39,808 nt of DNA. Origin: Thiobacillus sp. (GTDB lineage Bacteria > Pseudomonadota > Gammaproteobacteria > Burkholderiales > Thiobacillaceae). This document shows, piece after piece, positions 1 to 8,662 of this stretch. Numbering within the stretch: the first letter of the stretch is position 1; each line of letters begins with the position of its first letter. Both the position numbers and the translations under genes were made by a program. The notes under the pieces are model-generated. The model was given only the letters and a program-made list of their open reading frames with translations. It did no database searches and was not told the origin of the DNA. The stretch is from NCBI GenBank assembly GCA_018262815.1, contig JADFDN010000013.1, positions 1-39,808 on the forward strand. The letters run 5' to 3'.

Positions 1-44
1 TGTTCTTCCGCAAGGTCGGCGCGCGTCCGTTGCGCGGGCCGTGA

Positions 45-566
45 TTTTGCCCGGACTCTATCCGGAGACTTGAGGACGGTCAAGCAAGCGGCATCCATTC
101 CGATGTAACGACGCGCTTGGCGCCAGACCTGCCATGGCTTGACCGCGCAAAAAACGCCGTGCTAAGTTCGCGCCCATAATAAATTCCGGCGCTCGTAGCC
201 GGAAATGTGCGGAAAACAACTCGTGTTTGTTACGGATGCAGCGGAGGGGCTGCGTGTATGACCGTGTGCCGCCGACTATCTTCCGTATTCCGAAGCCCCG
301 TGCGCGGGCATTCGCATGTTCTCGGGCCGTTTTTCCATTTCGCTCGGAAACCGAAAAACGGCGTGTTCATGCCTTCCAGCCTGTCGTCCGATCGGCGCAC
401 CTATTCAGAATTCGCGAAGCTGCCCCCGCTTCAATCAATATGTAACATGCGTCTGGTTCAATGCAGTTCTGTGACAACTGGCATAGCCCGCCAAGTGTCG
501 GGCTATACATATTCGTCCGTGGCAGTCCTTCTGCCCGCCGACGTACCATCACCTAGAGGTCTGATC
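45..566. other. Non-coding leader upstream of the secretion operon
   Basis: About 520 bases with no convincing gene. An open frame runs through 207-566 into gspG, but its translation is rich in Cys, Ser and Arg and resembles no leader of a pseudopilin, so I treat it as untranslated. A perfect 8-bp inverted repeat (ATAGCCCG / CGGGCTAT, 8-nt loop) lies at 483-506, about 60 nt before the gspG start. A weak sigma70-like pair, TTGACC at 139-144 and CTAAGT at 162-167 with a 17-nt spacer, is visible, but I do not rely on it. The operon promoter presumably lies here. Confidence 0.5.
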
Positions 567-1001
567 GTGTTTTCATCCCAATTGACGACAAGCCGGAACC
601 GCCACAGCGGCTTCACCCTGCTCGAATTGCTGGTGGTGCTGGTGATCCTCGGCCTGCTGGCCGGCTATGTCGCACCGAAGTATTTCTCCCAGGTCGGCAA
701 ATCGGAAGTGACGACGGCCCAGGCCCAGATCGGCGCGCTGGAAAAGGCGCTCGATCAGTACCGCATCGACACCGGGCATTACCCCACGACCGAGCAGGGG
801 CTGGCGGCATTGAACGCCAAGCCCGCCGAGGAGCCGCGCTGGGGTGGCCCCTACCTGAAAAAGGCCGTGCCGAACGACCCCTGGGGCAAACCCTATCAAT
901 ACCGCATGCCCGGCGAGCACAGCGAAGTGGACGTCTTTTCCATGGGCCGTGACGGCGCGCCTGGCGGCAGCGGCGACGGCGCCGACATCGGCAACTGGTA
1001 G
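567..1001 (+). CDS. gspG: Major pseudopilin GspG
   Basis: Major pseudopilin of a type II secretion system, forming the periplasmic pseudopilus that pushes substrates through the secretin. The chosen start is GTG at 567, preceded by AGAGGT at 555-560. It gives a 144-aa protein with a 15-residue basic leader, a prepilin peptidase site Gly15/Phe16, Glu at mature position 5 and the hydrophobic helix LLVVLVILGLLAGYVAP. The C-terminal half has the GspG signature: a TGHYPTTEQGL segment, a PNDPWGKPYQY segment and the acidic loop ending DGADIGNW, which binds calcium in this family. It is the first gene of an 11-gene operon; gspF starts 9 nt after its stop. No prepilin peptidase gene (gspO/pilD) is in the window, so processing must come from elsewhere. 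The upstream frame continues open to 207, but only the GTG start gives a normal leader length. Confidence 0.93.
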   Translation: MFSSQLTTSRNRHSGFTLLELLVVLVILGLLAGYVAPKYFSQVGKSEVTTAQAQIGALEKALDQYRIDTGHYPTTEQGLAALNAKPAEEPRWGGPYLKKAVPNDPWGKPYQYRMPGEHSEVDVFSMGRDGAPGGSGDGADIGNW

Positions 1002-1010
1002 ATAGTGTAG

Positions 1011-2195
1011 ATGCGCTATCGGATCAAAGCCCTGCGTCCCGGCGCCGGCGTCACCGCGCTGACGGTGGAGGCGCTCGACGAGGCCGAGGCGATGGCACGG
1101 CTGAAACGCGAAGGCGCGCAGATCCTGTCCATCGTTGCCGAACGCGGCACCTGGCTGGCTACTCGGCGCACCCGGTTTCCGCTGCTGCTGTTCACGCAGG
1201 AACTGATCGCGCTGCTCGACGCCGGACTCACGCTGACCGAGGCGCTGGAAACGCTGGCCGAGAAGGAAAGCCGCGCCGAATCGCGCCAGCTGATCGAACG
1301 CCTGCTCGCCACCATGCGCGAAGGGCGCCCCTTCTCGGCGGCACTCGCGGCGCAGGGCGACGCCTTTCCCCCGCTCTACGCCGCCACCGTGCGCGCGGCC
1401 GAAAGCACCGGCGACCTGTCGCCTGCGCTGGCCCGCTATGTCGGCTATCAGAACCAGATCGACGCGGTGAAGAAGAAGGTCGTGTCGGCGTCGATCTATC
1501 CGATGCTGCTGATCGGCGTCGGCACGCTGGTGATCGGCTTCCTGCTCGGCTATGTGGTGCCGCGTTTTGCCACGGTGTATGCCGACTCCGGACGCGACTT
1601 GCCGTGGATGTCGCGGATGCTGCTGGCCTGGGGCGAAGCGGTCGAGGCGCACGGCGGCTGGATCGCGCTGGGGGCGGTGGCGATCATTGCCGGCATCGTG
1701 CTGGCGCTGGCCCAGCCCGCCACCCGCGCGGCGCTGACCCGGCTGGCCTGGCGCATCCCCGCGATCGGCGAACACCTGCGCACCTTCGAGCTGGCCCGGT
1801 TCTATCGCAGCCTCGGCATGCTGCTGGTCGGCGGCATCCCGGTCGTGCAGGCGCTCGGCATGGTGTCCGGCCTGCTGTCCGCACAACTGCGCCACGGCGC
1901 CACGACGGCGATGGACGCGATGCGCCGCGGCGAAACCATTTCGGCTGCCTTCGCACGCGGCGAACTGACCACGCCGGTGGCGGCGCGTCTGCTGCGCGTC
2001 GGCGAGAAGAGCGGCCGCATGGGCGAGATGATGGAGCGCATCGCGATCTTCCACGACGAGGAGATGGCGCGCTGGGTCGACTGGTTCACCCGCCTGTTCG
2101 AGCCGCTCCTGATGGTGTTCATCGGCCTGACCATCGGCCTCATCGTGGTGCTGCTCTACATGCCGATTTTCGAGTTGGCGGGGTCGATCCAGTGA
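1011..2195 (+). CDS. gspF: Type II secretion inner-membrane platform protein GspF
   Basis: Polytopic platform protein of the GspF/PilC family (394 aa, close to the usual 400), which docks the assembly ATPase and helps extrude pseudopilins. The sequence shows two repeated cytoplasmic T2SSF domains (about residues 60-185 and 260-385). These are separated by hydrophobic segments around 165-195 (MLLIGVGTLVIGFLLGYVVP) and 215-240, with a last membrane helix at the C-terminus (MVFIGLTIGLIVVLLYMPIF). The first domain carries the typical FTQELIALLDAGLTLTEAL start, and the second repeats it as LGMLLVGGIPVVQAL. The start is ATG 1011 with only a weak ribosome site. The stop overlaps the GTG start of gspE, indicating translational coupling. 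The gene order G-F-E differs from the usual enteric C-D-E-F-G order. Confidence 0.95.
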   Translation: MRYRIKALRPGAGVTALTVEALDEAEAMARLKREGAQILSIVAERGTWLATRRTRFPLLLFTQELIALLDAGLTLTEALETLAEKESRAESRQLIERLLATMREGRPFSAALAAQGDAFPPLYAATVRAAESTGDLSPALARYVGYQNQIDAVKKKVVSASIYPMLLIGVGTLVIGFLLGYVVPRFATVYADSGRDLPWMSRMLLAWGEAVEAHGGWIALGAVAIIAGIVLALAQPATRAALTRLAWRIPAIGEHLRTFELARFYRSLGMLLVGGIPVVQALGMVSGLLSAQLRHGATTAMDAMRRGETISAAFARGELTTPVAARLLRVGEKSGRMGEMMERIAIFHDEEMARWVDWFTRLFEPLLMVFIGLTIGLIVVLLYMPIFELAGSIQ

Positions 2196-3868
2196 ACGCG
2201 CCGAGTCCCGCTCTTGCCGCCGACACCCTGGCCGGCCTGCGACGCGAAGCGCTGGCTGCTGGCCAGGCTGTGTTGCTGCGGGTGCAGGAGCAGTTCGGCC
2301 TCGATGCCGAGACCGCGCTGCACATGCTCGCTGCGCACAGCCGCCTGCCGGCGTTCGACATGGCCGCGCTGAACACGTTGACGCCCGATTTCGGCAGGCT
2401 CGGCTTCAGCGAGGCGGCGCGCCGCCACTGCCTGGTCGCGCGCGACGCCGATGACCAGCTCTGGTTGCTGCTGACCGACCCGTGGGACAACTCCAGTCGT
2501 GCCTATGCGGCGCACGTGCTCGGCGTGCCGTTTCAGACCGGCCTTGCCCACCCTGCTGACCTGGCGGCGCTGTTGGGACGCCATGAGGAAGGCCTGCGCG
2601 CGATGGAGGGCATGGGCGGCAGCAGTGTGCAAGCGATACCCGACGCCGGCGTGGAATCGCTGTCGTTCGCCAGCATCGCCAAGGATGCGAGCCCGGTGGT
2701 GCGGCTGGTGCGCTCGACGCTGTACGACGCGCTGAAGGCCGGTGCATCCGACATCCACCTGGAGACCGACGCGCGCGGCCTGACGGTGAAGTACCGCATC
2801 GACGGCGTGCTCTCGCACGTCGCGCAGATTCCGGGGACCGACGTCGCCGAGCAGGCGGTGTCGCGGATCAAGGTGATGTCCGAGCTCGACATCGCCGAAC
2901 GCCGGGTGCCGCAGGACGGCCGCTTCAAGGTGGCGATGCAGGGACGCGAGGTGGACGTGCGGGTGTCGGTGATGCCGAGCGTGTTCGGCGAGGACGCGGT
3001 GCTGCGTATCCTCGACCGACAGGCGCTGTCGGAGGAGCTCGCCGGACTCACGCTCGAAGGCCTCGGTTATACCGGTGCGCCGCTCTCGCGCATTCGCAAG
3101 CTGGCGGCCGAGCCCTACGGCATGCTGCTGGTGACCGGCCCGACCGGCTCGGGCAAGACCACCACGCTGTACGCGGCGATTTCCGAAATCAACCACGGCC
3201 GCGACAAGATCATCACCATCGAGGACCCGGTCGAATACCAGTTGCCGGGGGTGCTGCAGATCCCGGTCAACGAGAAGAAAGGCCTGACCTTCGCGCGCGG
3301 CCTGCGCTCGATCCTGCGTCACGACCCCGACAAGATCATGGTCGGCGAGATCCGCGACGCCGATACCGCACAGATCGCGGTGCAATCGGCGCTGACCGGC
3401 CACCTGGTGTTCACCACGGTACACGCCAACAACGTGTTCGACGTCATCGGCCGCTTCATCCACATGGGGGTCGATCCCTACAGCTTCGTCTCGGCCCTGA
3501 ACGGCATTGTTGCGCAGCGCCTGCTGCGGGTGAATTGCTCGCACTGTGTGGCGCCCGCCGAACCGTCGGCCGAGCTGCTGGAACTGTCTGGACTCACCTT
3601 CGATAAAACACGCGACTACGCATTCTGTCAGGGCACCGGCTGCGGCCATTGCCGTGGCAGTGGCTACAAGGGTCGCCGCGCGGTCGCCGAAATCCTGTTG
3701 CTCACCGATGAACTACGCGAACTGATCGTCGCCCGCGCACCGATCGGCCAGGTCAAGGAGGCCGCGTCGCGCGGCGGCACACGCAGCCTGCGCGACGCCG
3801 CGCTGGCACTGGTGAAGGCTGGCGACACCACGTTGGAGGAGATCAATCGTGTCACGCTGGTCGGCTGA
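2192..3868 (+). CDS. gspE: Type II secretion assembly ATPase GspE
   Basis: Cytoplasmic hexameric ATPase of the GspE/PilB family that powers pseudopilus assembly. Starting at GTG 2192 (overlapping the gspF stop) it is 558 aa, the usual size. The N-terminal part (about 15-140) is an MshEN/T2SSE-like domain that would contact the PilM/GspL-like partner. The catalytic part shows Walker A GPTGSGKT at 316-323, the Asp box ITIEDPVEYQ, Walker B KIMVGEIRD at 381-389 and the His box HLVFTTVHAN. A four-cysteine zinc site, C449-x2-C452 and C484-x2-C487, is intact, as in GspE/PilB rather than PilT. The frame is open far upstream of 2192, but that stretch is gspF read in another frame. The 3' end overlaps the next gene by 20 nt. 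Confidence 0.95.
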   Translation: MNAPSPALAADTLAGLRREALAAGQAVLLRVQEQFGLDAETALHMLAAHSRLPAFDMAALNTLTPDFGRLGFSEAARRHCLVARDADDQLWLLLTDPWDNSSRAYAAHVLGVPFQTGLAHPADLAALLGRHEEGLRAMEGMGGSSVQAIPDAGVESLSFASIAKDASPVVRLVRSTLYDALKAGASDIHLETDARGLTVKYRIDGVLSHVAQIPGTDVAEQAVSRIKVMSELDIAERRVPQDGRFKVAMQGREVDVRVSVMPSVFGEDAVLRILDRQALSEELAGLTLEGLGYTGAPLSRIRKLAAEPYGMLLVTGPTGSGKTTTLYAAISEINHGRDKIITIEDPVEYQLPGVLQIPVNEKKGLTFARGLRSILRHDPDKIMVGEIRDADTAQIAVQSALTGHLVFTTVHANNVFDVIGRFIHMGVDPYSFVSALNGIVAQRLLRVNCSHCVAPAEPSAELLELSGLTFDKTRDYAFCQGTGCGHCRGSGYKGRRAVAEILLLTDELRELIVARAPIGQVKEAASRGGTRSLRDAALALVKAGDTTLEEINRVTLVG

Positions 3869-4598
3869 GTCTCTGCGCATCGCGCTCACTCCCGGCGAAG
3901 TGGCGCTGCGACGTGGCGAAAGGCAGCTTGTTCTGACCGCGCCCGAGCGCGGCGCGGCCAGCCTGCTGCCGCTGCTCGACGCCGCGTTCGCCGATGCTGA
4001 CTGGCGCAGTCGTCGAGTGGAGGTGGTGCTGTCGCAGCATTTCGTGCGCCATGTGTTGACGCCGCCGCCCGGCCAGGCACTTTCGCGCACCGAGGAGCAT
4101 GCGCTGGTGAAGGCCGCGCTGCGTGAAATCTACGGCGACGAAGTCGATGGTTGGGAAATCGAGGTGCACAGCCAGCCGCCGCAGCATGGTCTGTTGGGTG
4201 CAGCGGTGGACGCCGTCTTCATACAGCAGCTGGATGCGCTGCTCGCCCGCCATGGCTTTCGTGACGTGGCGATCCGACCCCTCGCCAGCGTCGCCGCGCC
4301 GCGCCTGTCAAGCAAGCTCGAAGGCTGGTGGGCACTGGTCGAGCCGGGCTGGCTGAGCCTGTTCGGCGCGAGCCGCGGCATCTGGCAGCATGTTTCCGCC
4401 CAGCCGGTCGACGCCGGCTGGGTCGCACAGCTGAGCGAGCTGATCGCGCGCGAGGCTGCCGTGGATACGCTGCCGAGGGTATGGGTCCAGGCGTTTGGCG
4501 TCGGCACGGTCGCTACGCCGGCATCCGACCATGCGCGCTGGGAGATTCTTCCGCACGACAACCGCGTAGGCGGCGCATTGGCGCTGACGGAGGCGTAA
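3849..4598 (+). CDS. PilM/GspL-like cytoplasmic platform component
   Basis: A 249-aa protein in the position normally held by gspL or pilM. It starts at GTG 3849 inside the end of gspE. Its N-terminal segment (SLRIALTPGEVALRRGERQLVL) and the following RVEVVLSQHFVRHVLTPPP stretch resemble the actin-like cytoplasmic domain of GspL/PilM. I see no transmembrane helix, so unlike GspL it should be entirely cytoplasmic, like PilM. The next gene supplies the membrane-anchored partner, as PilN does. The likely role is to recruit GspE to the inner-membrane platform. The family assignment rests mainly on gene position, length and weak sequence resemblance; an alignment to PilM (ATPase fold, Pfam PilM_2) would settle it. 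Two bases separate it from the next gene. Confidence 0.6.
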   Translation: MSRWSAESLRIALTPGEVALRRGERQLVLTAPERGAASLLPLLDAAFADADWRSRRVEVVLSQHFVRHVLTPPPGQALSRTEEHALVKAALREIYGDEVDGWEIEVHSQPPQHGLLGAAVDAVFIQQLDALLARHGFRDVAIRPLASVAAPRLSSKLEGWWALVEPGWLSLFGASRGIWQHVSAQPVDAGWVAQLSELIAREAAVDTLPRVWVQAFGVGTVATPASDHARWEILPHDNRVGGALALTEA

Positions 4599-4600
4599 GG

Positions 4601-5119
4601 ATGGCGCGGCTCGATTTTGATTTCCACGCGCGGCCTCGGCATCCCGGCAAGCTTGGCGTCATGCTGGCACTGGCCGGTCTGGTGGCGCTGGGCTGGGCAT
4701 GGAATACGCTGCAGGCAAGCCGTGCGACCGAGGCCGGTCTGGCTCTGCAGATCGACGCACTCGAACGAGCCCGTCCGCGTGCGGTTGCCCCGAGTGCAGC
4801 CAGCAGCGCCGACACGCATCGCGACGATGCACACAAGCGTCTCGCCGCACAACTCGCCTATTCCTGGCAGCCGGCGTTCGACGCGCTGGCTGCCGCGCGT
4901 AACGACAAGATCGCGCTGGTCTCGCTCGATGCGCTGCAGGCGAAGTCGCAGCTGAAGCTTACGGCCGAGGCGCGACAGCTGGCCGATGCCGTCGATTTCA
5001 TCGACGCGCTGCAGCAGCAGCCGGGGGTCAAGCGCGCTGCCCTCTTCCAGCACGAGGTTCAGGCCGACGCCGACCAGCAGCCCGTGCGTTTCAATATCGT
5101 GGTGGAGTTAAATCCATGA
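4601..5119 (+). CDS. PilN-like inner-membrane platform protein
   Basis: A 172-aa bitopic protein. A short N-terminal stretch MARLDFDFHARPRHPGK is followed by one membrane helix at about 19-36, then a periplasmic part with a predicted coiled coil (about 37-90) and a compact C-terminal domain ending FNIVVELNP. This layout matches PilN (Fimbrial assembly protein family) and the periplasmic half of GspL. Together with the soluble PilM-like gene upstream it would replace a single GspL. ATG 4601 lies 2 nt after the previous stop with AAGG just before it. The frame is open further upstream, but that overlaps the preceding gene. The stop overlaps the next start as ATGA, so the genes are translationally coupled. 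The name is inferred from topology and order rather than a diagnostic motif. Confidence 0.6.
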   Translation: MARLDFDFHARPRHPGKLGVMLALAGLVALGWAWNTLQASRATEAGLALQIDALERARPRAVAPSAASSADTHRDDAHKRLAAQLAYSWQPAFDALAAARNDKIALVSLDALQAKSQLKLTAEARQLADAVDFIDALQQQPGVKRAALFQHEVQADADQQPVRFNIVVELNP

Positions 5120-5646
5120 ACGCACTGGTCTGGCAGCTTCGGCAATGGGCGCGCCGCCTGGGTGCCGCCGGCCTCGCCGGCCTGGGACTGCTGGTGGCGG
5201 CGCTGCTCGTGCGGCTGATCGCGGTCGAACAGGCGGAGGATGTGGCCGCCGCGCAGCATGCCCGCCTGGCCGAGCTTCGCCTCGCCGCAGCTACGCACGC
5301 CGTCAAGCCTGTGCCGCCGCCGCTCAACCCATTGGCCATGCTGCCGCCCGGGGGGACCGCCTCGCAGCAGATTGGCGAACTGGAACAGCTGGCGCGCGCG
5401 CATGGACTCGATCTGCCGCGCGGCCAGTACAGTGTGGCGCCGCTGGCGGGCACGTCGCTTTCCCGCTGGCAGCTGGTGCTGCCGGTCGAGGCACCCTACC
5501 CGGGCCTCCATGCCTTTCTCGCCGCGAGCCTTGAGCGCCTGCCCAATCTGACGCTGGACGAGCTGAAGCTCAAGCGCGAACGCATCGAGGAAAGCGAACT
5601 TCAGGCCGAACTGCGCATGAGCCTGTATGTGGAGTCCGCGCCATGA
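5116..5646 (+). CDS. PilO/GspM-like inner-membrane platform protein
   Basis: A 176-aa bitopic protein with a basic N-terminus (WQLRQWARRLG), one membrane helix at about 16-36, a coiled-coil-prone segment (about 38-60) and a periplasmic ferredoxin-like-sized domain. PilO and GspM share exactly this plan and pair with PilN/GspL in the periplasm. The segment around 84-100 (QIGELEQLARAHGLDL) resembles the GspM/PilO helix that begins the periplasmic domain. The gene overlaps both neighbours by the ATGA junction, so it belongs to a coupled M-N-O-P-like block. Which of the PilO or GspM names fits better cannot be decided by eye. Confidence 0.6.
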   Translation: MNALVWQLRQWARRLGAAGLAGLGLLVAALLVRLIAVEQAEDVAAAQHARLAELRLAAATHAVKPVPPPLNPLAMLPPGGTASQQIGELEQLARAHGLDLPRGQYSVAPLAGTSLSRWQLVLPVEAPYPGLHAFLAASLERLPNLTLDELKLKRERIEESELQAELRMSLYVESAP

Positions 5647-6164
5647 CCGCAAACAAGCGACGCGCGATCATCTTTTCTGCGTTGGCAGGTGTGGTCGCAT
5701 GGTCGGCCTGGCTCGCCGTCAATGACGGCGCCACTGAGGCGGATGGCGACGCCATCGAGTTGGCCAGGCCGGCCGCGCGTGCGCCTGCGCCCGCCCGCGC
5801 CGTGGTCTCGCGACCCGCTGCTCCGCCGGCCGGCTCCGGAGAAGAGACACCGCGGCTGGCGCTAGCTCGCGGCAATCTGTTTCCCGAACAGACCTGGTAT
5901 GTGCCGCCACCGCCCCCTCCTCCTCCGCCCCCACCCCCGCCCCCTCCGCCGCCACAGGCTCCTGCGCTGCCGTTCACCTACATGGGGCGCTGGCAGGATG
6001 CAGGCGAGACCACGTATTACCTCGCGCGCGGCGGCACGCCGCTGAGCGTACGCGCGGGCCAGGTGCTTGACGGCGTATGGCGGCTGGAGCCGGTATCCGG
6101 CGGCCAGTTGAATTTCACCTATCTACCGCTGAATCAGACGCGCAGCCTGCGCACAGGAGAATGA
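5643..6164 (+). CDS. PilP/GspC-like protein with a 17-proline tract
   Basis: A 173-aa protein with an N-terminal membrane helix (about 8-26), an Ala/Pro-rich linker and then an uninterrupted run of 17 prolines at residues 88-104 (bases 5904-5954). The C-terminal domain (about 108-173) begins FTYMGRWQDAGETTYYL and contains LSVRAGQVLDGVWRLEPV, which resembles the homology-region domain of GspC and PilP that binds the N-terminal domains of the secretin. It lies directly before the secretin gene, where gspC or pilP is expected. The role would be to link the inner-membrane platform to the secretin. The proline run probably forms a stiff polyproline II rod across the periplasm; it would also need EF-P for translation and is prone to length change. 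Confidence 0.65.
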   Translation: MTANKRRAIIFSALAGVVAWSAWLAVNDGATEADGDAIELARPAARAPAPARAVVSRPAAPPAGSGEETPRLALARGNLFPEQTWYVPPPPPPPPPPPPPPPPPQAPALPFTYMGRWQDAGETTYYLARGGTPLSVRAGQVLDGVWRLEPVSGGQLNFTYLPLNQTRSLRTGE

Positions 6165-6165
6165 G

Positions 6166-8178
6166 TTGTCGCCCCTTCGTCCCACCCTATTGATCGCCAC
6201 GCTCGCCGCCCTCAATCTGGCCGGCTGCACCGGCGTCGGCCTCAAGGAAGGCCGCGAACTGATCGCCGCGGGCAAGCCCGAAGCCGGCATCGCCCGCCTG
6301 CGCGCAGAGCTGGCGAAGGAGCCTGACAACATCGAGCTCAAGGCTTATTACCACACGCAGCGCGAACGTCTGACCAGCCAGCTCCTGACCCAGGCCCAGC
6401 TGGACCTGGATGCAGGCCGCCACGATGCGGCTGAGGCCACGCTGAAGAAAGTGCTGGGACTTCACCCCGAGAATCCGCGGGCCGGCACGCTGCTGTCCAA
6501 TCTCGCCGCAGTGCGCCAGCACCAGTTGAACCTTCAGACAGCGAATCAGTCGCTGGCAGCCGGCCGGCCCGACGAAGCGGAGCAGGCCGCGCGTTTGATT
6601 CTGGCGCAGGCGCCCGGACACGCCGGGGCGTTGGCGCTGCTGCAGCAGATCCAGTCGGCACGCAGCGCCGACGAACTCAATCCGCGCGAACTCGGTGCGG
6701 TCTATCGCAAGCCGATTACGCTGCAATTTCGCGATGCGCCGCTGCGCAATGTGTTCGACATGATCGCGCGGCAGTCGGGCATCAATTTCATTTTCGACAA
6801 GGACGTGCGGCTGGATGCGAAAGCCACCTTGTTCGCGCGCAACACGCCGATCGCCGATGCGGTGGACATGCTGTTGATGACCGGCCAGCTGGCGAAGAAG
6901 GTGGTCAACGCCAACACCCTGCTGATCTATCCCGATCAGCCGCAAAAACAGAAGGCATATCAGGAGCTGATGGTGAAGAGCTTCTATCTGGGCAACGCCG
7001 ACGCCAAGTCGACCATGGCGATGCTGCGCACGCTGGTCAAGGCCAAGGACCTGTACGTAGACGAGCGGCTGAACCTGCTGGTGATGCGCGACACGCCTGC
7101 CGCCATCCGCCTGGCGGAGAAGATCATCGCGGTGCAGGACCTGGCCGAGCCGGAGGTGATGCTCGAAGTCGAAGTGCTGGAAGTGAAGCGCGGCCGCCTG
7201 CTCGACCTGGGGGTGCAGTATCCCAACCAGTTCTCGCTGCTCAACACCATCACCACCGAAACCGCGACTTCGTCGACCGTGGGGGCGCCGGTGGTCACCA
7301 CCAACACCACGCTGTCGCCATTGCCGCTGACGGTGGACAAGCTGCGCCACATCACCGGCGCCGACATCACGATGAACACGCCGCAGGTCAACCTGAAGAA
7401 AGAGGACAGCGACGTCAATCTTCTGGCCAATCCGCGCATCCGCGTGAAGAACCGCGAGAAGGCCAAGATCCACATTGGCGACAAGGTTCCGGTGATCACC
7501 TCCAACACCACCTCGACCGGCGTGATCTCGGAATCGGTGTCGTATCTGGACGTGGGCCTGAAGCTCGACGTCGAGCCCAGCGTGCTGATGCGCGACGACG
7601 TGCAGATCAAGGTCGGATTGGAGGTGTCCAATATCGTGCGCGAGATCCGCAGCAACAGCGGCACGCTGACCTACCAGATCGGCACCCGCAACACCGGCAC
7701 CACGCTGCGCCTTAAGGACGGCGAAACCCAGGTGCTGGCCGGCCTGATCTCGGACGAGGATCGCAGCACGGCCAGCCGCGTGCCGGGGCTGGGCGACCTG
7801 CCGCTGCTGGGACGGCTGTTCTCCAGCCAGCGCGACGAACGCAACAAGACCGAGATCGTGCTGCTGATCACCCCGCGCGTGCTGCGCAGCGACGCCACCC
7901 GCCAGCCTGCGCTGACCGAGTTCCGCGGCGGCACCGAGAATTCCATCGGCAGCGGCCTGCCGTCCCAACCCCAGGTATTCGATGCGCCCCCATCACCACC
8001 CGACGGCGTGCCCCCTCCTGTTGACGGGATTCCCTCGCCATCGCCAATTCCCGACGTCACGGGGCCAACGCTCAACATGCCGGGCCAGCCGGTTCCGCCC
8101 TCACCGCCAGCCGTTGGCATACCGGTGGAGCCGCTGCCGCTGCCACAGATTCCCGCGCCGCCGGAAACGGACAACTAG
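6166..8178 (+). CDS. gspD: Lipoprotein secretin GspD with TPR-like N-terminus
   Basis: Outer-membrane secretin channel, 670 aa, starting at TTG 6166 with AGGAGA at 6155-6160; the ATG at 6161 is out of frame and ends after ten codons. A lipobox LAGC puts the lipidated Cys at residue 21, so no separate pilotin may be needed. Residues about 25-165 are helical with TPR-like repeats (EAGIARLRAELAKEPDN, DAAEATLKKVLGLHPEN, EAEQAARLILAQAPGH). A secretin short N-domain follows (LRNVFDMIARQSGINFIFDKDV), then one N-module and the secretin core with the conserved VPGLGDLPLLGRLFSS and KTEIVLLITPRVLR segments. The last 75 or so residues are proline-rich and low in complexity. TPR-bearing secretins of this kind differ from enteric GspD, which has N0-N3 modules and no TPRs. 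Confidence 0.92.
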   Translation: MSPLRPTLLIATLAALNLAGCTGVGLKEGRELIAAGKPEAGIARLRAELAKEPDNIELKAYYHTQRERLTSQLLTQAQLDLDAGRHDAAEATLKKVLGLHPENPRAGTLLSNLAAVRQHQLNLQTANQSLAAGRPDEAEQAARLILAQAPGHAGALALLQQIQSARSADELNPRELGAVYRKPITLQFRDAPLRNVFDMIARQSGINFIFDKDVRLDAKATLFARNTPIADAVDMLLMTGQLAKKVVNANTLLIYPDQPQKQKAYQELMVKSFYLGNADAKSTMAMLRTLVKAKDLYVDERLNLLVMRDTPAAIRLAEKIIAVQDLAEPEVMLEVEVLEVKRGRLLDLGVQYPNQFSLLNTITTETATSSTVGAPVVTTNTTLSPLPLTVDKLRHITGADITMNTPQVNLKKEDSDVNLLANPRIRVKNREKAKIHIGDKVPVITSNTTSTGVISESVSYLDVGLKLDVEPSVLMRDDVQIKVGLEVSNIVREIRSNSGTLTYQIGTRNTGTTLRLKDGETQVLAGLISDEDRSTASRVPGLGDLPLLGRLFSSQRDERNKTEIVLLITPRVLRSDATRQPALTEFRGGTENSIGSGLPSQPQVFDAPPSPPDGVPPPVDGIPSPSPIPDVTGPTLNMPGQPVPPSPPAVGIPVEPLPLPQIPAPPETDN

Positions 8179-8181
8179 GCT

Positions 8182-8658
8182 ATGCAGCACCGCAACACCG
8201 GATTCAGCCTGATCGAGCTGATGGTCACCCTGGCCCTGCTGGCGTTGTTGGCCAGCATGGCGGTGCCGTTCGCCCAGTTGATGCAGCAGCGCCACAAGGA
8301 AAGCGAACTGCGTGATGCGCTGCGGCAGATCCGGGGCGCGCTCGACGCCTATCGACAAGGCGTGAAGGAAGGTCGCGTTGAGGCGGCTGCCGACGCCAGT
8401 GGCTATCCGCCGAATCTCGACGTTCTTTGGCAGGGTGTGGCCGACAAGACCAAGCCCGATGCCAGTAAGCTCTATTTTCTGCGCCGACTGCCGCGCGATC
8501 CGTTCTATCCCGACGCCGCTGCGTCGCCCGCAGAAACCTGGGGTCTGCGCAGCTACGCCAGTCCGCCCGATGCGCCGGCCGCTGGCCGCGACGTGTACGA
8601 CGTCTATTCGCTGTCGCCCGCGACCGGGCTGAACGGCGTGCCCTACCGCCAGTGGTGA
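8182..8658 (+). CDS. Pseudopilin (GspG/H/I-like)
   Basis: A 158-aa type IV pilin-like protein with a six-residue leader, cleavage site Gly7/Phe8, Glu at mature position 5 and the helix LMVTLALLALLASMAVPFAQL. The rest resembles GspG-type pseudopilins: a long helix ending in AYRQGVKEG, a YLP-like LRRLPRDPFYPD motif and a final YRQW comparable to the GspG C-terminus. It lies 3 nt after the secretin gene. It is probably a minor pseudopilin. I cannot assign it to GspH, I or J; the DP motif makes a GspG paralogue more likely. Confidence 0.85.
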   Translation: MQHRNTGFSLIELMVTLALLALLASMAVPFAQLMQQRHKESELRDALRQIRGALDAYRQGVKEGRVEAAADASGYPPNLDVLWQGVADKTKPDASKLYFLRRLPRDPFYPDAAASPAETWGLRSYASPPDAPAAGRDVYDVYSLSPATGLNGVPYRQW

Positions 8659-8662
8659 CGAG

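Noticed and set aside
1-44. A short open frame (13 codons ending at TGA 42-44, reading FFRKVGARPLRGP) that could be the end of an upstream gene
   Set aside because: Too short to identify, and other frames are equally open; not listed as a gene.
139-167. TTGACC and CTAAGT with a 17-nt spacer as promoter of the secretion operon
   Set aside because: It lies 400 nt from gspG and the -10 match is poor; kept only as a remark.
207-566. In-frame N-terminal extension of gspG
   Set aside because: It would place 120 unrelated residues before a prepilin leader; GTG 567 has a good ribosome site and normal leader length.
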